Below, piece by piece: positions 22,454 through 34,461 of a DNA stretch of 64,000 nt. The DNA comes from Pezizomycotina sp. ARF18 (taxonomy: Eukaryota; Ascomycota): contig AZLU01000230.1 of assembly GCA_002224055.1 (NCBI GenBank), positions 1 to 64,000 of the forward strand, written 5' to 3'. Below the pieces are notes generated by a model. It was given only the letters and a program-made list of their open reading frames with translations. It was not told where the DNA came from and did no database searches. Position numbers and translations under genes: made by a program. Each line of letters begins with the position of its first letter. The first letter of the stretch is position 1.

Positions 22454-22659
22454 TCTGTCTTCAAATATATTTGCAAATTTTTATGATAAAAATAAATAAA
22501 TAATAAAAACGAAAAAAAAAAATATTACTTTTACTGATAAGTAATATATATTTAGAAGATTTAATAACTTTGTTTCATTCTTATTTGATCTGGGAGGTGC
22601 TACATACTACCACCCTTAAGTTTCTACTTTTGCTTATTGCTAGAATAATGAAGGAAGCA

Positions 22660-22960
22660 AATTTAATCCTGCTAAACGGCCGTCACTGCTGTTTTGTAAC
22701 TGCTACTGCCTCTGCTGTTGCTGCCGGTGCTGCCCTCTTCACTGCACTCGTTGCTGCCCTCGTCGCCGCTGCTGCGCTGCTATCGTCACTACTATCGTTA
22801 TTTTCGCCGTGCATCACTATTAAGACACTATCATTAGCTACTGACGCGTTGGCGTTACCGGCTACTAAGTGCTATTAGCTGCTGCTGCCACCGCCGTTGC
22901 TACCGTTACTATTGCTGCGGACTGCTATCACTGGCCACGACGCGCTGCTCGCGTCCTGCT
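22660..22960. repeat. GCT/GCC/ACT trinucleotide-rich low-complexity tract
   Basis: Loosely periodic CTGCT, GCTGCC and ACTGC triplets run for about 300 bp downstream of the first MC-family gene. Open frames here (for example 22570-22878) are Ala-, Leu- and Thr-rich and reflect the repeat; no gene is called. Confidence 0.5.
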
Positions 22961-23723
22961 GGCGGCGGTTGTGGCTTTGCTCCAAAGAGAAAAATAATTT
23001 TTGTTTTGGCAGTAAGAAAATGTCAAAATTTGGCGGTGTGCAGGAGCACTTCCCCTTCTATGCTCTTAATACTATTTTACGATAAATTTAAAATGTTCTA
23101 CACAACTAATTTAAACAGAACTTGTAAGTGAAATGGAAGTATTTGGAGTAGTAAACTTGATGGCTTAAATTCGAGATTAAAAAAAAAACTATAAATATCT
23201 ATTGCTCAATATAACATTTTAGGCATATTATATGAAGCTTTTTTTATTATATTACAAAAAGACTTTAATATTACGTCTCTTCTAATATTTTTTATTCAAA
23301 ATTTATAATCATTATATTACGATTTTACATGGCATTTGAAAACTTGAAGCAATATTCGAATTAGTTAAATACATATTAGAAAGGAGAGTTATATGATCTT
23401 TAAGACCCGTCTTCCAAAAGACGGATAAGGCGTTTTGCTATCTCGTGTCGGTTGCCCACAAGTTTAAGTTAAAAACAAACATGAACTCGACCTACATGAG
23501 GATGTCAAGATGCTACTTACTCAAACTCAACATGCAAGCAAGAATACTGCAAAGCCCATCCGGTTGGCATAGCTAAGTATCCACCGATCTGGCCCCCTCT
23601 GCATCTTTCCCATACTCACCATCAACAACACTTTAGACCTTTCCATTCTCCAAATCTACAGGAAAACACTCAATCAATTGAACAAATCTAAAATTTCATC
23701 AAAACCAACATCCAGCAGTAACA

Positions 23724-24128
23724 ATGTGTTGGATTCGCGTGAAATTTGTAAGTTAATCCATCACCTCACACGTCATACATGTCAAAAGCCGTCACGATAA
23801 TGGCTTCTTTACTGACTGTTCTTTTTTCCCGTCAAAAAAAAAAAAAAAAAAAAAAAAAAACAGAATTGCGGACACAGCTCTACTATCCCAGACCGTGAGA
23901 ATTGCTACGTGGGCAGGGACCAAGCACATCTCGTTCAGCCCAGACGTTCAGCAAATCGAAGATGTGCGCGTGTTGCAAGTACGCGCTAACCGAGGAACTC
24001 AATACATCGCGGTAAAGTTCGGCGTCCCGAACTTCCGATTCTATCTGACCAACTACCAACAGGCCGACTGGGACGAGCCGCGGACAGGCTCGAGAGGTGG
24101 AGCACGGCGAGGGCTTAGCTTACATTAG
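23724..24128 (+). CDS. MC-family small cysteine protein, copy 2
   Basis: Exon 1 (23724-23747) encodes MCWIRVKF and ends at GTAAGT. The intron 23748-23863 ends with 27 adenines then CAG. Exon 2 opens in phase with NCGHSSTIPDRENC, giving M-C-x(5)-F-x-C-G-H-S. In strict frame the protein stops at 23989 (50 aa). In neighbouring frames the sequence keeps family features: C-A-C-C-K-Y near 23970, then VKFGVPNFRFYLTNY and ADWDEP, matching copy 3 (EFGVPKDRKYCTNW) and copy 1 (RYYVSNY...WDND). The true gene therefore probably runs to about 24128 with one or two base errors or disabling indels. Exon 1 and the 5' flank are close to those of copy 3. Confidence 0.6.
23834..23860. repeat. Poly(A)27 inside an intron
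   Basis: Twenty-seven adenines sit directly before the CAG acceptor of MC-family copy 2, where a pyrimidine-rich stretch is usual. Confidence 0.9.
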
Positions 24129-24334
24129 CAGCAAGTGGGACGCACATGTTGCGGATCAGATAACGAGGACCTCAAAATCCCATACCTCAACTTACCGGAC
24201 TCTGAGGACAAGGAATCGAAGTTGAAACGAATGAAGCTCCCACGGGTCGACTTTTCTTTTCAGATTGCCATCTTTAAAGGTTCGCAGCTCTGCTGCGCGA
24301 TGCGTTAATAGGAAAAAACGCAAAATTATAAAAA

Positions 24335-24478
24335 TTTCTTTTCTTTTCTTCCCTTTTTTCCCTTCCTTTCCTTCCTGTCTTTTTTCCCGTTTTTTTTTTT
24401 TTTTTTTTTTTTCTTTCTTTCTTTCTTTTCTTCTTTCCTTTTTCTCTGACTTCTTTTTCTCCTTTTTTTTTTTTTTTT
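24335..24478. repeat. Polypyrimidine (T/C) tract, about 144 bp
   Basis: Almost uninterrupted T and C on the plus strand, including a run of 23 T and several TTTC repeats, downstream of MC-family copy 2. Homopurine-homopyrimidine DNA of this length can form triplex structures. A Phe-rich open frame over it is an artefact. Confidence 0.85.
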
Positions 24479-24519
24479 AATATAGATCTATATCAATATA
24501 TTTAATTCTGCATCATAAT

Positions 24520-25650
24520 TCTTATAAATACTTTAAAATTAATATTAAAAAGCCCTTTCAAACAAACTTAGCAATATTTTCCACCTTGTAGGATTCACGT
24601 AAAGAAAAATTCGAAGCAGTTATATGAATAAGTTTATTTTTCTCAAGTTTCGTATAACATTATACTCCTTGCGTGTCAAGAGAGAAAGGGAATTATCGTC
24701 TACATCGCATCTAATCATAACTAAAAAAAAAAAAAAAATAGCAAGCAAACGATCCATTAAAGAACGCCCTCATAAACATTAATAATAAGCGTTTACCGTA
24801 TTTTTTTTTTTTTCGAGAACGCCATAAATAGCTCACCTGGTTTTCCGAGTTTCTTTGTTTTTCTGTTTACTACTACCAGCTCTTATAATACTAGAGAGTT
24901 TAAGATCTACCGCAAAACTGGCGAATAAGTATGTACTCGTCTATAAGTGTGTATTTTGGTGACGTTTCTGAATCTTTAGATGGGGAAAGAAGTATCGTCC
25001 AAATCTTTATAATACTCTCAATATACATCCTTGTTCGCCATTTTTACTGTGCTTCTGCCCTCCATAAGCTTATACCTCTCTGACCTCAGGATCGGTTACT
25101 AGATGGTACACGGAGCTCCACTTTGAAATTTGCTACCTGCTACATGCTTCTGTCGCCGATACGAGGGACTGCCTTTACTTTCAATGGTGCCACTGCTTCA
25201 AAAATTCAGACGAATAATTAATTTCGATACTGCTGCTGCTAACTGTCAACGTAATTGAACGTCTCTTAGAGGAAGTCATACAAATTTCGAAATGGTTTAT
25301 GTATCTTTTAGCTCGATGTCAAGTGCCTTTGATATTACCCAGAAACAGGTGAAAAAAAGGACAGAATCGTATCATGAATCATGTGAATAAATCAACAAAA
25401 GGGATACAGAATAGACTCCTTAAAGAAAATCAAAAGCGGAGACTATAATTCACGACTCGGCGTCTCAAATAACATCTAGGCTAAACTTTTTACCGTATTA
25501 TCTAAAGGTATCAATTTTGTTGATAAAATCAAAATTCCTTTGACTAGTTGAGGAATCAAAAAGTGGAAGTACGTGACATTTCGAGCTAGCTGCCCGAAAA
25601 AAAAAAAAAAAAAAAAAAAAAGGGTGAAGCATTTGCTTTGTCTCACTACA
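24520..25650. other. Gene-free stretch
   Basis: No coding signal was seen on either strand. Contains A/T homopolymers, including 25 adenines at 25597-25621. Confidence 0.5.
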
Positions 25651-25651
25651 T

Positions 25652-25825
25652 TTTATTACAAATAAAGAGAAAAATAACATAAAGGTATTATCTTCGTGTA
25701 AATATCGAAGCGAGTTTTATGATTTTTATCTGAAAACTATGAAGTATTACGTTTTAGCCTTTAAATATTACTTTATGATATTACATTTTCTTGATTCCGT
25801 TAGACAATTCCAAGCTACATATTTT
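25652..25825. repeat. Diverged copy of the block at 20080-20265
   Basis: See the partner entry. Further downstream, 25925-26035 also resembles 23455-23570 upstream of copy 2: shared ACTCGACCT/ACTTGACCT, a GATATCGAGAT/GATGTCAAGAT pair, GCCACTTACTCGAACTTGACC against GCTACTTACTCAAACTCAAC, and the CCATCAACA block nearer the gene. The copy 2 and copy 3 promoters are therefore also paralogous. Confidence 0.6.
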
Positions 25826-26207
25826 GGTAATAAGAAGAGTAAAATTCGGCCAGTTTAAACCCCGGTTCATTCAGTTGGTCAAAAGAACACATGAAGCAAT
25901 CCACTTTATTAGAATAACTAGAAGTCCACAGGCTCAACCTAAAAACGAACGTAAACTTGACCTGGGCAACGATATCGAGATATGCCACTTACTCGAACTT
26001 GACCTTCAAACGAAAGAGGACTACGAGGTAACCTGGCTCCCGTGATCTATAAAATAAGGACCGCATGCCCCTTCTGGACCCGTTTCACCATCCACCATCA
26101 ACACTATTCTTCATACTTCAACACTGACCTTTCTACCAATCCCAAATACACAAGACAAGACAAAACTTTTCAAATAAAAATTAAAACACCTTCTCAGCTA
26201 GACCATC

Positions 26208-26594
26208 ATGTGTTGGAATCGCGTCAACTACGTAAGTCGGCGAAAGTCTTCCTTCCTCATTCAGAATCATTTATTTTTTTAAAAAAAAAGAAATCGTCGG
26301 AAAAAATGAATCCATGGCTTGCTAACAAAACACTTTTCTTTTAACTAGCCCTGCAACCACAGCCTGTTCTTCGCTCGATTGAAGACAGACTGCAACGCTA
26401 CCGGTACCGATCGCGGGGAGGACCATATCGCGATCGCGATCACCTACGAATCCGAGGCCGGCAAAATAGGGTGCCGCAGGTGCCAGGTACATCCATCTCT
26501 GACAGTGAGATGGCGAGAGTTCGGTGTCCCGAAGGACCGGAAATACTGCACGAACTGGGACGAGGAGATGGAATCGACGACAACGATCGAATGA
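26208..26594 (+). CDS. MC-family small cysteine protein, copy 3 (intact)
   Basis: Exon 1 (26208-26231) encodes MCWNRVNY; intron 26232-26348 (117 bp, against 116 bp in copy 2). Exon 2 (26349-26594) follows in phase. The predicted protein is 89 aa with no frame break: M-C-x(5)-Y-P-C-N-H-S, a cysteine in KTDCNATG, the knuckle GCRRCQVH, then EFGVPKDRKYCTNWDEE. Small Ascomycota proteins starting M-C-x(n)-[FY]-x-C-G-H are, from memory, widespread and uncharacterised. Spacing of the Cys/His pairs fits a zinc ribbon or knuckle. There is no signal peptide or membrane segment. This is the best reference copy for the family; function unknown. Confidence 0.7.
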
Positions 26595-26599
26595 TACTG

Positions 26600-29500
26600 A
26601 AGACCGATCAAGAAAGCCATCGATTTATTCAGCAGCAGAAGAATGACAACAAACTTCTAACATACAAGGATAGGGCTCCACGGAGTACATTAGTGTTTGA
26701 AATTTTTTTCGAAGAATGATACACTTGGCCTCGGACTTTAAAGATATTATATATCTTTATAGTTTATTTTAAATTTTTAAACAAAAAAAATTTTTTTATG
26801 TTCATTTTTATATCATAATCTTCAATTATTAATAAATCTTTAAGTATTGAAATTTTCTTTATTATTTTTATTCTTGAATATCTTTCTGATCTTATTTTCC
26901 TCTATAAAGGGTCCCAGAGCATATTATGAAGTCAGCTTTCATCAAAAGTGTAGTAATATTAAATCATGATCTAGCAATCTCTGCTACTCGATTATAGATA
27001 GATGATACCTTCTTGCACTATTCCTCACCGCCACACTTCTGTCGCTGCTGTGCCGTTTTCACTTCTCGCGATACTTTTGCCGCTTTTGATGTTTATTGTG
27101 TCTAATTGCAGTACCGTTACATGTGAGAAACTAAGTACATGATGGCGTTGGCATCTACTTCATATAAAAGTTGGGGAGAGTGAAAAAAAAAAAAAAAAAA
27201 GAAAAGAAAGAAAGATGGGAGAGTAAGTGATCAGAACAGTACAAAGGCGGTTGTTTCTTTACGTTACGAAGCAGGCAGCTGAGAATTAATTTATTCCTTA
27301 AAGTTCGGGAGAAAAAAGAAAAGAAAGATAATAATTCCCCGAGAATTAACGCTTCCAGAAACCTTCTATGGGCTCACATCACCAAAGAGACGCTATAACG
27401 AAAAAAAAAAATAGGCTGGGCCCTGTACTAGCAGCCTGAGACCGCCTCCTGTTCTACGTCGCCAGCGCGTCTTCGAGTGCGGCCTCGGTAAAATTGCTAA
27501 AGCCGTTCAAGCAATGTTTACGCTCTTCATCGGACGGGGAAAATACTTTTCATCAGACGCCGAGAGATCTCTCCATTATCCACAGCCCTACCCCCAATAC
27601 TCAATGCTAGACCGGGACTCGGCCACGCCGTATAACGGAAGCTCCGGGGCTGCACACCATCAATATATGTTATTACCGACATTCTCGGCTCGCCTTCGAC
27701 GGCTGCAATTCCAAATCTTCCAATGCATGCGTTTAGTTTGTTCAGAAGGGGATAATTTATTCTACTATCACTAGTCTATTTTCGTCGCGCCGTGGTTAAG
27801 AGCGAGTGATATCTCTCTCGTTGTTTAACCGTGTTTCTGAAAACTGGCTGAACTTAGCCTCAATATTTCCCGCTTAATAGCGCCAGCAGATAGAAGAGTC
27901 TTGGTGAATCTTGAGCGAGCAGCTGCTTTCTCGCCTCATCCTTCCCGTGAAAATTCTTAGGCTAGTCACGCAGAACGTTTGTAGCTGAAGGAAACCTGAA
28001 TTCGAAACGCATAATGAACGTCCCATTAACGTTTAATAACTCTCAGTACCTGCAGCACCCCGGCGATCTACTAAACCCTTTTTTTTTGTAAGCTTGGAGA
28101 TCTTGTTTTCCGATACGAGAGCCTCTCCCGAATAACCGAAGTATCGGGAACCAAAGATCAGATAGATCTTCATTGATTGTTTGAAACTCCGAGAATTCTG
28201 ATCAAGGCAATCAATGCAAGTACAAGCCAGGCGGCTCCAACGAGAGTTTCTCTGCCCACACTGGCGGTTAAAACTGCAGCGCGAAGGGGAAACGGGGAGA
28301 TAAGGGATAAAATGCTTACCGCTCTCTCGGGAAGGGCTCAAAAAACTCAAAAAAAAAAAGAAGAGGTCCCCGAGCCCTGCTGCTAGTTTCGTTAAGTGCG
28401 TTAGCGCAGTGGTTGTGACATGCAAGTTGGGCACTTACTGTTCCCACCCGGCGCCTCGCCGGCGCTAAAAAGTTTATGTTCGCTCCTCGAGTTTGAACAT
28501 CTGCACTATGAGGTCGGCATGCTTTGTCTCAAAGTTTTAAAATCTAAGAGAACAATAAATGACCTTCCTCGAATACGAATAAATGGATAAAAGAAAAAAA
28601 ATCAATTAAACATAGGTCAGATGATCATCCGTTTCGAAATGAGAACGAGCCATCAAACAGACTCTTTGCATACGAGGTCGCGGTCGGGGAAACCCAGGTT
28701 AATAAAAGAATGAAACGGACTCAGGGTTTCCTTTCTTTTAGATCTCGTTTCTCTAGTCACATCTAGAGAGTGCCAACGTCAAAATCGTGCCGTCGTTGTA
28801 ATCTACCGTAGCATCCATAACATTCCGTCCATCTTTAATAAAAGGCTTGAATAACGATCGTGAAGTTTTTGATTTGATATCGAGATAGGAAGCTTATTTT
28901 AAATTCTCCGGGATTGTCCTTGTTGAAGGGCTGTATATTGGAGGGAAAATTGTTGTGAAACAATTAAAAAAAAAAAAAACCCCTTCTACCGTGAGGGGAA
29001 GATCAAACAAACGGGATAATCAAATCTCTATTGAAGAATGCATTTTTCTCCTATGGTTTGATCAAACTATTCTAACCTTCCGACTTCCTTTGAAACCTTT
29101 CCATCCCATCTTTTCTTTTCTCAGCGATACTACTATCCTTCGGCCTGCTGCGAAGGTTTCCGGTGGGCCAATTTATCAATAATCAGCCTCAACTGGATGA
29201 CAGATCTTTTTTCTGCTATTTCCCGGGACGGCTGGAAATTAAAACTTGGACCAATGGAGATGCCGAATTAGCCCTTCCTCAGGCTTTTTTCCCGGTTCCT
29301 TTGCCAGCCCTTTAATAATTCCTCTGTGAGGGGGACTTGTCAGCGACGATGCACATGCCTCACCGAAAACCAGGTGAGGGTCATGCTCCTTTTTCACTTT
29401 CTCAATAGGTTCTTCCTTTTTTTTTTCCCTTGCGGTATTTGTCTAGACTTGCGCACCCGTTCTCCACCCTACTGAGCGCTATCAGCCAGTAGAATGGCAG

Positions 29501-30390
29501 CCAGAAGCGATTTCGAGGTGCTTATCCTGGTAAAAAATGTTGGATTTTTTTTCTTTGCTGACGGTCAAGAGAACGCCTTATCCTTGGCGGGACCTTTCCA
29601 TTTCGAGTATTTCACAGCCCCTGAGATACCCTTCTTATTTTCGGGTTCGCATACGCAGCACGGCTAGACATACAAGAGTGATATACCTCTTATGCGGCAC
29701 CAAAGTACCAGAAGCAGAGAGAACACACGAGAGTCAAAAAAGTGGACCTTGGTTGATGTTAGGCGACCAAAGGTGTACCAAGGGAAATTTTCCAGCATCT
29801 CAGACCCTTTAAAAATCTCACGATATCGTATTTTTGAAAGACATGTTCCAACCATGCCTTCATAGCCGAACCAAAGTACCATATCACAGTCATGAAAAAA
29901 TACACTTCTGTCTTTCGTATCGTGATCTCGTTCTCGTTTTTTTTTTTTCAATCCTTTTTCTTGGAAGTTGAGTTGTGTTTCCTTCGGCCTGTGATAGAAG
30001 CGAAAGTGCCGGAATATTGAAATGTGAACTCGGTGTAACCGAAAGATCTGCCCAATCACCCGTGCGGGATGTCCTATCACCTCGAGAGGAGGTTTGCATT
30101 GATTTATAGGGAGCGTACTAGTACTAGTATGTACATTTCGCCACCGCTATGCAGCTAAGCTTCACGATGTATTCTTAGATCACGCTATCTCGATCACGAT
30201 ATATACATTCCTACCTTTTCTCGTATATTTTTCCTATTTTCAGCCACAGGAGTTCATGCGGTTTGATGATGGCTGCAAGGTACGAATATAGGAAAAGAAA
30301 AGTGCGAAAAGTGGATACCTCTACTACGCTCCCCACCCGCATCAGACAGAACCGACTCCGACCTCCCCTTGAGTGCTTTTTCCACTAGCA
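26600..30390. other. Gene-poor region
   Basis: Open frames here are short, lack recognisable domains and mostly overlap low-complexity DNA. The longest (28033-28434 minus, 29664-30080 minus) show no signal peptide, motif or splice pattern I can support. A/T homopolymers are common. I see no gene I would defend. Confidence 0.45.
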
Positions 30391-30399
30391 ATTGCTTAG

Positions 30400-30961
30400 C
30401 ACGCCCATTCTCTCCTCCCTCAGGAGTCGCGCCTTTTTAACCACCGTGCTCTGCCACTCCATTCCCTTTCTTTTCTCTTCTTCTCTCTCTTTTTTTCACT
30501 ACGCCATTCATTCCTTTAAGGTGGTTTGTGTTCTAGTTTTGTTTGGAAAGTCACTCTCTTTCGTTTTTATTACATTCCTTTTCGTTTATATTCTAGAAGG
30601 CTAGGTTCCTTCGTCCTTTCCTTATTCCGGCACGTTGTATTCCGGAACGTTGAGATCTCAAGAGTTGGTTATTTCTAGCTAACAACTGATATCTATTTTT
30701 TTTTTTTTTTTTTTGGGACTCGTTCACCACTTCACTTCCAACTTCAACAACTTCAACTTCACCTTTTGCCAGCCAAACAATTTTTTTTTCCCATTCCTTT
30801 ACCTTCAACCACTTCCATTCTCTCATTTCACAAACAAACAAACAAATAGAAACAAACCACCACAATCCCTCTTCATTGAAAACATACCTATCACCCCTAT
30901 CAAACAAGAAAGACATACTGGTCAAGTATCAAGATCAACAGAACATACCGTACCGTTCACA
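30400..30961 (+). promoter_or_regulatory. Probable chitinase promoter and 5' leader
   Basis: Pyrimidine-rich DNA (30410-30520), a run of 20 T ending at 30714, and then a C/A-rich, G-poor leader (CTTCAACAACTTCAACTTCACC and CAAACAAACAAACAAA) up to the ATG at 30962. Such CT-rich promoter plus CA-rich leader arrangements are common before expressed filamentous-fungal genes. No specific operator is claimed. Confidence 0.45.
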
Positions 30962-31407
30962 ATGCGTTACTCCCTCACGCTCCTTCGATCCTCTCCCTCG
31001 CTACGGCCGCCGTCGCCACCGCATCCTCGCCATTGTCAACCCGCGACGAGCCCGCGTGTTCCGCCTCGAAACCGTGCGCCGGCGGCCTCTGCTGCTCCAG
31101 CGCGGGTACTGCGGCTACGGACCCGACTACTGCGGCGCCGGCTGCCAGGGCAACTGCAACGCCAAATCCGTCTGCGATCCGGGATGGGGCGCTAAGTGGT
31201 CCGCATCTTCAACCTGCCCGTTGAACTCCTGCTGCTCGAAGTGGGGAACGGGTTGCGGGCCGGAGTACTGCACGGGTGGCAGTTCGACGGGTGGTTCTAG
31301 TTCTGGTGGATCTAGCACCGGTGGGTCTACTTCGACGGGTGGGACGAGCACCGGCGGATCTAGCAACAGTGGGTCTTCTTCGGGCGGTACCAGCACCGGC
31401 GGATCTT

Positions 31408-31454
<47 letters not shown>

Positions 31455-32929
31455 ACGGCGGCGGGGTCAAGCAAGCACCGCCGTCCTGCCCATCAGCAAG
31501 AAGACTCCTCCCAGCGCACCATCGCATACTACGAATCCTGGGCCGCGGTCGCCCCTGCGACAAGTTCCAACCCGAGCAGCTCGACCTAGACGTCTACACG
31601 CACGTGAACTTCGCCTTCGCCTCCATCGACCCTAAACCTTCCAGGTGACGCCTCACGACCCAGCGACGTACCACTATACACCCGCGTTACAGCCCTCAAG
31701 CAGAAGAAACCGTCCTTGCAACCTGGATTTCCATCGGTGGTTGGTCGTTCACCGATCCTGGACCTACGCAGACTACATTCTCGACCTCGTCGCCTCGAGT
31801 ACCGCGCAGCAAGCATTCTTCGCATCCCTCGTCGGTTTCATGAAGAAGTACGGCTTCGACGGCGTAGACATCGACTGGAGTACCCGCGCCTCCGACCGCG
31901 GCGGAAAACCCGCTGACACAAAGAACCTAAACACCATGATCGCCGCTCTGCGAAAATACCTCGACTCGAACAACTGCTCCACTACGGCGTCACCCTTACC
32001 TTACCGGCTAGCTTCTGGTACCTCCAAGGGTTGATATCGCTACTCTCGCGCCGCACGTGAGCTGGTTTAATATAATGACCTACGACTTCCACGGGACCTG
32101 GGACGATAAGAAGACCGTTGGTATAGAGCCGCACACTTCGCTGTCGGACCTCAAGTCGGCTTTACAGCTATGTGGAACAACTACATCAAGCCCTCGCAGG
32201 TCGTCCTCGGGCTCGCGTTCTACGGACACACCTACACCCTCTCCGACCCAAGTGCAACAAGCCCGGATGCGGCTGGACGGGCCCCGCTCCGGCCGGCGAG
32301 TGCAGCCAAGCACCCGGATCCCTCTCCTACGCCGAATCTCCGACTAATGGCAAAGGGCTACCAAGCACCGATCTTCGACAAGGAAGCCGGCGTCAAGTAC
32401 CTTACCTACGGTAACAACTGGGTTAACTACGACGACGCGGACACGTTCAAGCTTAAGACCGACCTTGCGGATTCCATGTGCCTCGGTGGAAGAATGGTCT
32501 GGGCGGCTAGCCAAGACGACATTAACAATTCCGCCGCCAAATCTCTCATCTCCGGAGGAGGATCGTACTACGGTGGATCGTACGGTAGTAAAGTCTACGC
32601 TAGTTCTTCTCCCGTGGCTCTGGTTCGGACTCGGATTCCGCGTCGACGGATGGTGGGATAGTGGGAACGAGGCGACTACCCGCAACCGAGCACGACGCTG
32701 GGGCGTATCCGGCGAGGAAGACGGGCGGTGCTTATCCAGCGGCTCCAACTCTTCTTCCGGTAATACCAGCGATGACACTTCGATGGGTTCTTCTTCAGAT
32801 TCGAGGCACTACGAACCGCAAGACGGCGCCGATAGCTCGGAGATGACGATGAGGAGGGCTAAGCGCAATACGCACGCCAGGTTCCACAAGTACCGCGTCA
32901 AGCGCTCGGCGTTCTCGAGGAGGAAGTGA
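30962..32929 (+). CDS. Chitinase: CBM18 plus GH18 (subgroup C-like)
   Basis: Secreted endochitinase that hydrolyses beta-1,4 GlcNAc chains. After the start (MRYSLTL...) an alternative frame carries LSTRDEPACSASKPC and GGLCCSS, then YCGYGPDYCGAGCQGNC: a hevein/CBM18 domain. A second Cys-rich part (NSCCSKWGTGCGPEYC) leads to a Gly/Ser/Thr linker and a (CAG)n tract read as poly-Ser, then SNNNGGGVKQAPPSCP. The GH18 domain starts TIAYYESWA, then DVYTHVNFAFASIDP, SIGGWSFTDP and the active-site strand DGVDIDW at about 31858. The catalytic Glu (DxxDxDxE) is lost from the frame because one G of a GGG run is missing at 31877-31878; E-Y-P-R-A-S resumes in the next frame. Later motifs are WFNIMTYDFHGTW, VVLGLAFYGHTYTL and GGRMVWAASQDD. 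The tail is basic. Many frame changes; otherwise full length (about 640 aa). Confidence 0.85.
31408..31450. repeat. (CAG)14 microsatellite in coding sequence
   Basis: Fourteen CAG units between the CBM18 and GH18 regions. In the frame that joins SNNNGGG it encodes a poly-Ser linker. Triplet length change would alter linker length without breaking the frame. Confidence 0.9.
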
Positions 32930-34461
32930 ACGGTGTTTGGGAGATGATGTTATTTTTATTGGAAACCAAAATATAATATTTATGAGGGGCGTTTTCTTAT
33001 GGGACCTATTTACTTGCTGTTGTTTTCTTTACTACTGTTTTATGAGAACTTCATTATATATATAGATGAAAATCGTGGAACGATAATTAGCACTGAAGTT
33101 AATGCATACGAAACTTAAATAAAAGAGAAGATACTCACTTATACAGAAGTTTTTCCACGTTCTTTTTTTTTTTTTTTTTTATGTGAATTTTCGTAGTGCG
33201 TGAATAAAAGCATGTGTTTTGAGCCAAAGGTCAAGTCCTACTTCCACATCGGCAGAATAACGACTATAACCCTTTGCAATTTTCGAAGACTAGCGAAAGT
33301 GGAAGCTTGACAACCCAATTAAAAACCCTGGCATCACGGTCCGGATCAGGAGCAGATCACGTCCATCTACATAAACGTGCCTGAATGGCTTGGGACGTGA
33401 CGGGTTTGGATCGAGTCGGAGGACGCCTTCACCCCGAGGAAGGCCCTACCGCGCTGAGCCTGTTTTTGATGGCGGCCTTAACGATACCTCGCTCCTAATA
33501 CTGGCATGGAATGGCAAAGTGGCTTGTCTGAAATCCTAAAAGCGGCGAAGGTAGCGGAAGAGCATAGTTTTAACGATGCAAGGATGCATAGGGGACATCT
33601 CTTCCCTACTAGGTCAATTAGATACGGTAGCTTTCCCACGAGAAGTCCAACCACAATCTCGAACCCGAGCATTATTCTATCGGCCGATTGCAAAGAAAGA
33701 GCCCCCATTACTAGTAGAGCCTGATTTGGCCGTAGGAGGTATTCTGCATGTCTCGAGCCCTCCCATCGAGAACATCCAAGCTTCTCTCTGATAATGAAAT
33801 CCTTCTGAGATTTCTGTCCCTTTCCACGAAAACGGAAACTATTCGGCGAATTTACTTTTTCTCTTCAGTAAGGCTAGCATTTAGTTAATGCTTTAATGAA
33901 GACCTCTTCGCTTCCAGAGAGATGCGAACTCCGGCACGTTATAGCGAAAATGTCGGTCAAGTTTAGTCTTCCCGCACGGACATCCCTCATCCCGCATTTT
34001 CTCAACGCTGAAAAAAAAAATGGTTGCACTTTTTCCCCTTTAAGGTCTGATGTGAATCCTTTCCACTTTATCAGAAAGTATCTCAATCCTCAGGGAATAC
34101 AGACAGCTCGTATTTATTCCCTTGTCCAGTAGCATCGTGGCTTGAATCCTTTTGAGTTGCTTCTCCTCCTCGAGAAAGTGAATCCGGAGTTCCGGCTCGT
34201 CTTACTAAAGGAAACCGCCTTTCACCACGTCGATCGTCGCACACGGACTCAAATTGCGGTCCCGTGTCCCGCAAATTCAACAATAAGGATATAAAGGCCT
34301 TATCATCGCGTCCTCTGCCATGAAATAATATCAGACATTGAGCTCGTACTCGTATTCAGCATCCCTACATCTCAAAACAAAGAGCTAGACCCTCCCCTCC
34401 CAAATTTTTCCTCGAATCTAAGCCTGTACAAAGACAGCAAAAGCAAAAGCAAAAGCCCGCC
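32930..34461. other. Intergenic region, no gene called
   Basis: Short open frames at 33478-33791 and 33874-34283 have no recognisable domain. A TATA-like GATATAAAGG lies at 34288-34297, about 165 bp before the DUF1993 start. A CAAAAG repeat lies immediately upstream of that start (34438-34456). Confidence 0.4.

Noticed and set aside
28390-28470. tRNA-like sequence (GCGTTAGCGCAGTGG)
   Set aside because: Resembles an A box, but no B box or acceptor-stem pairing follows at the right distance.
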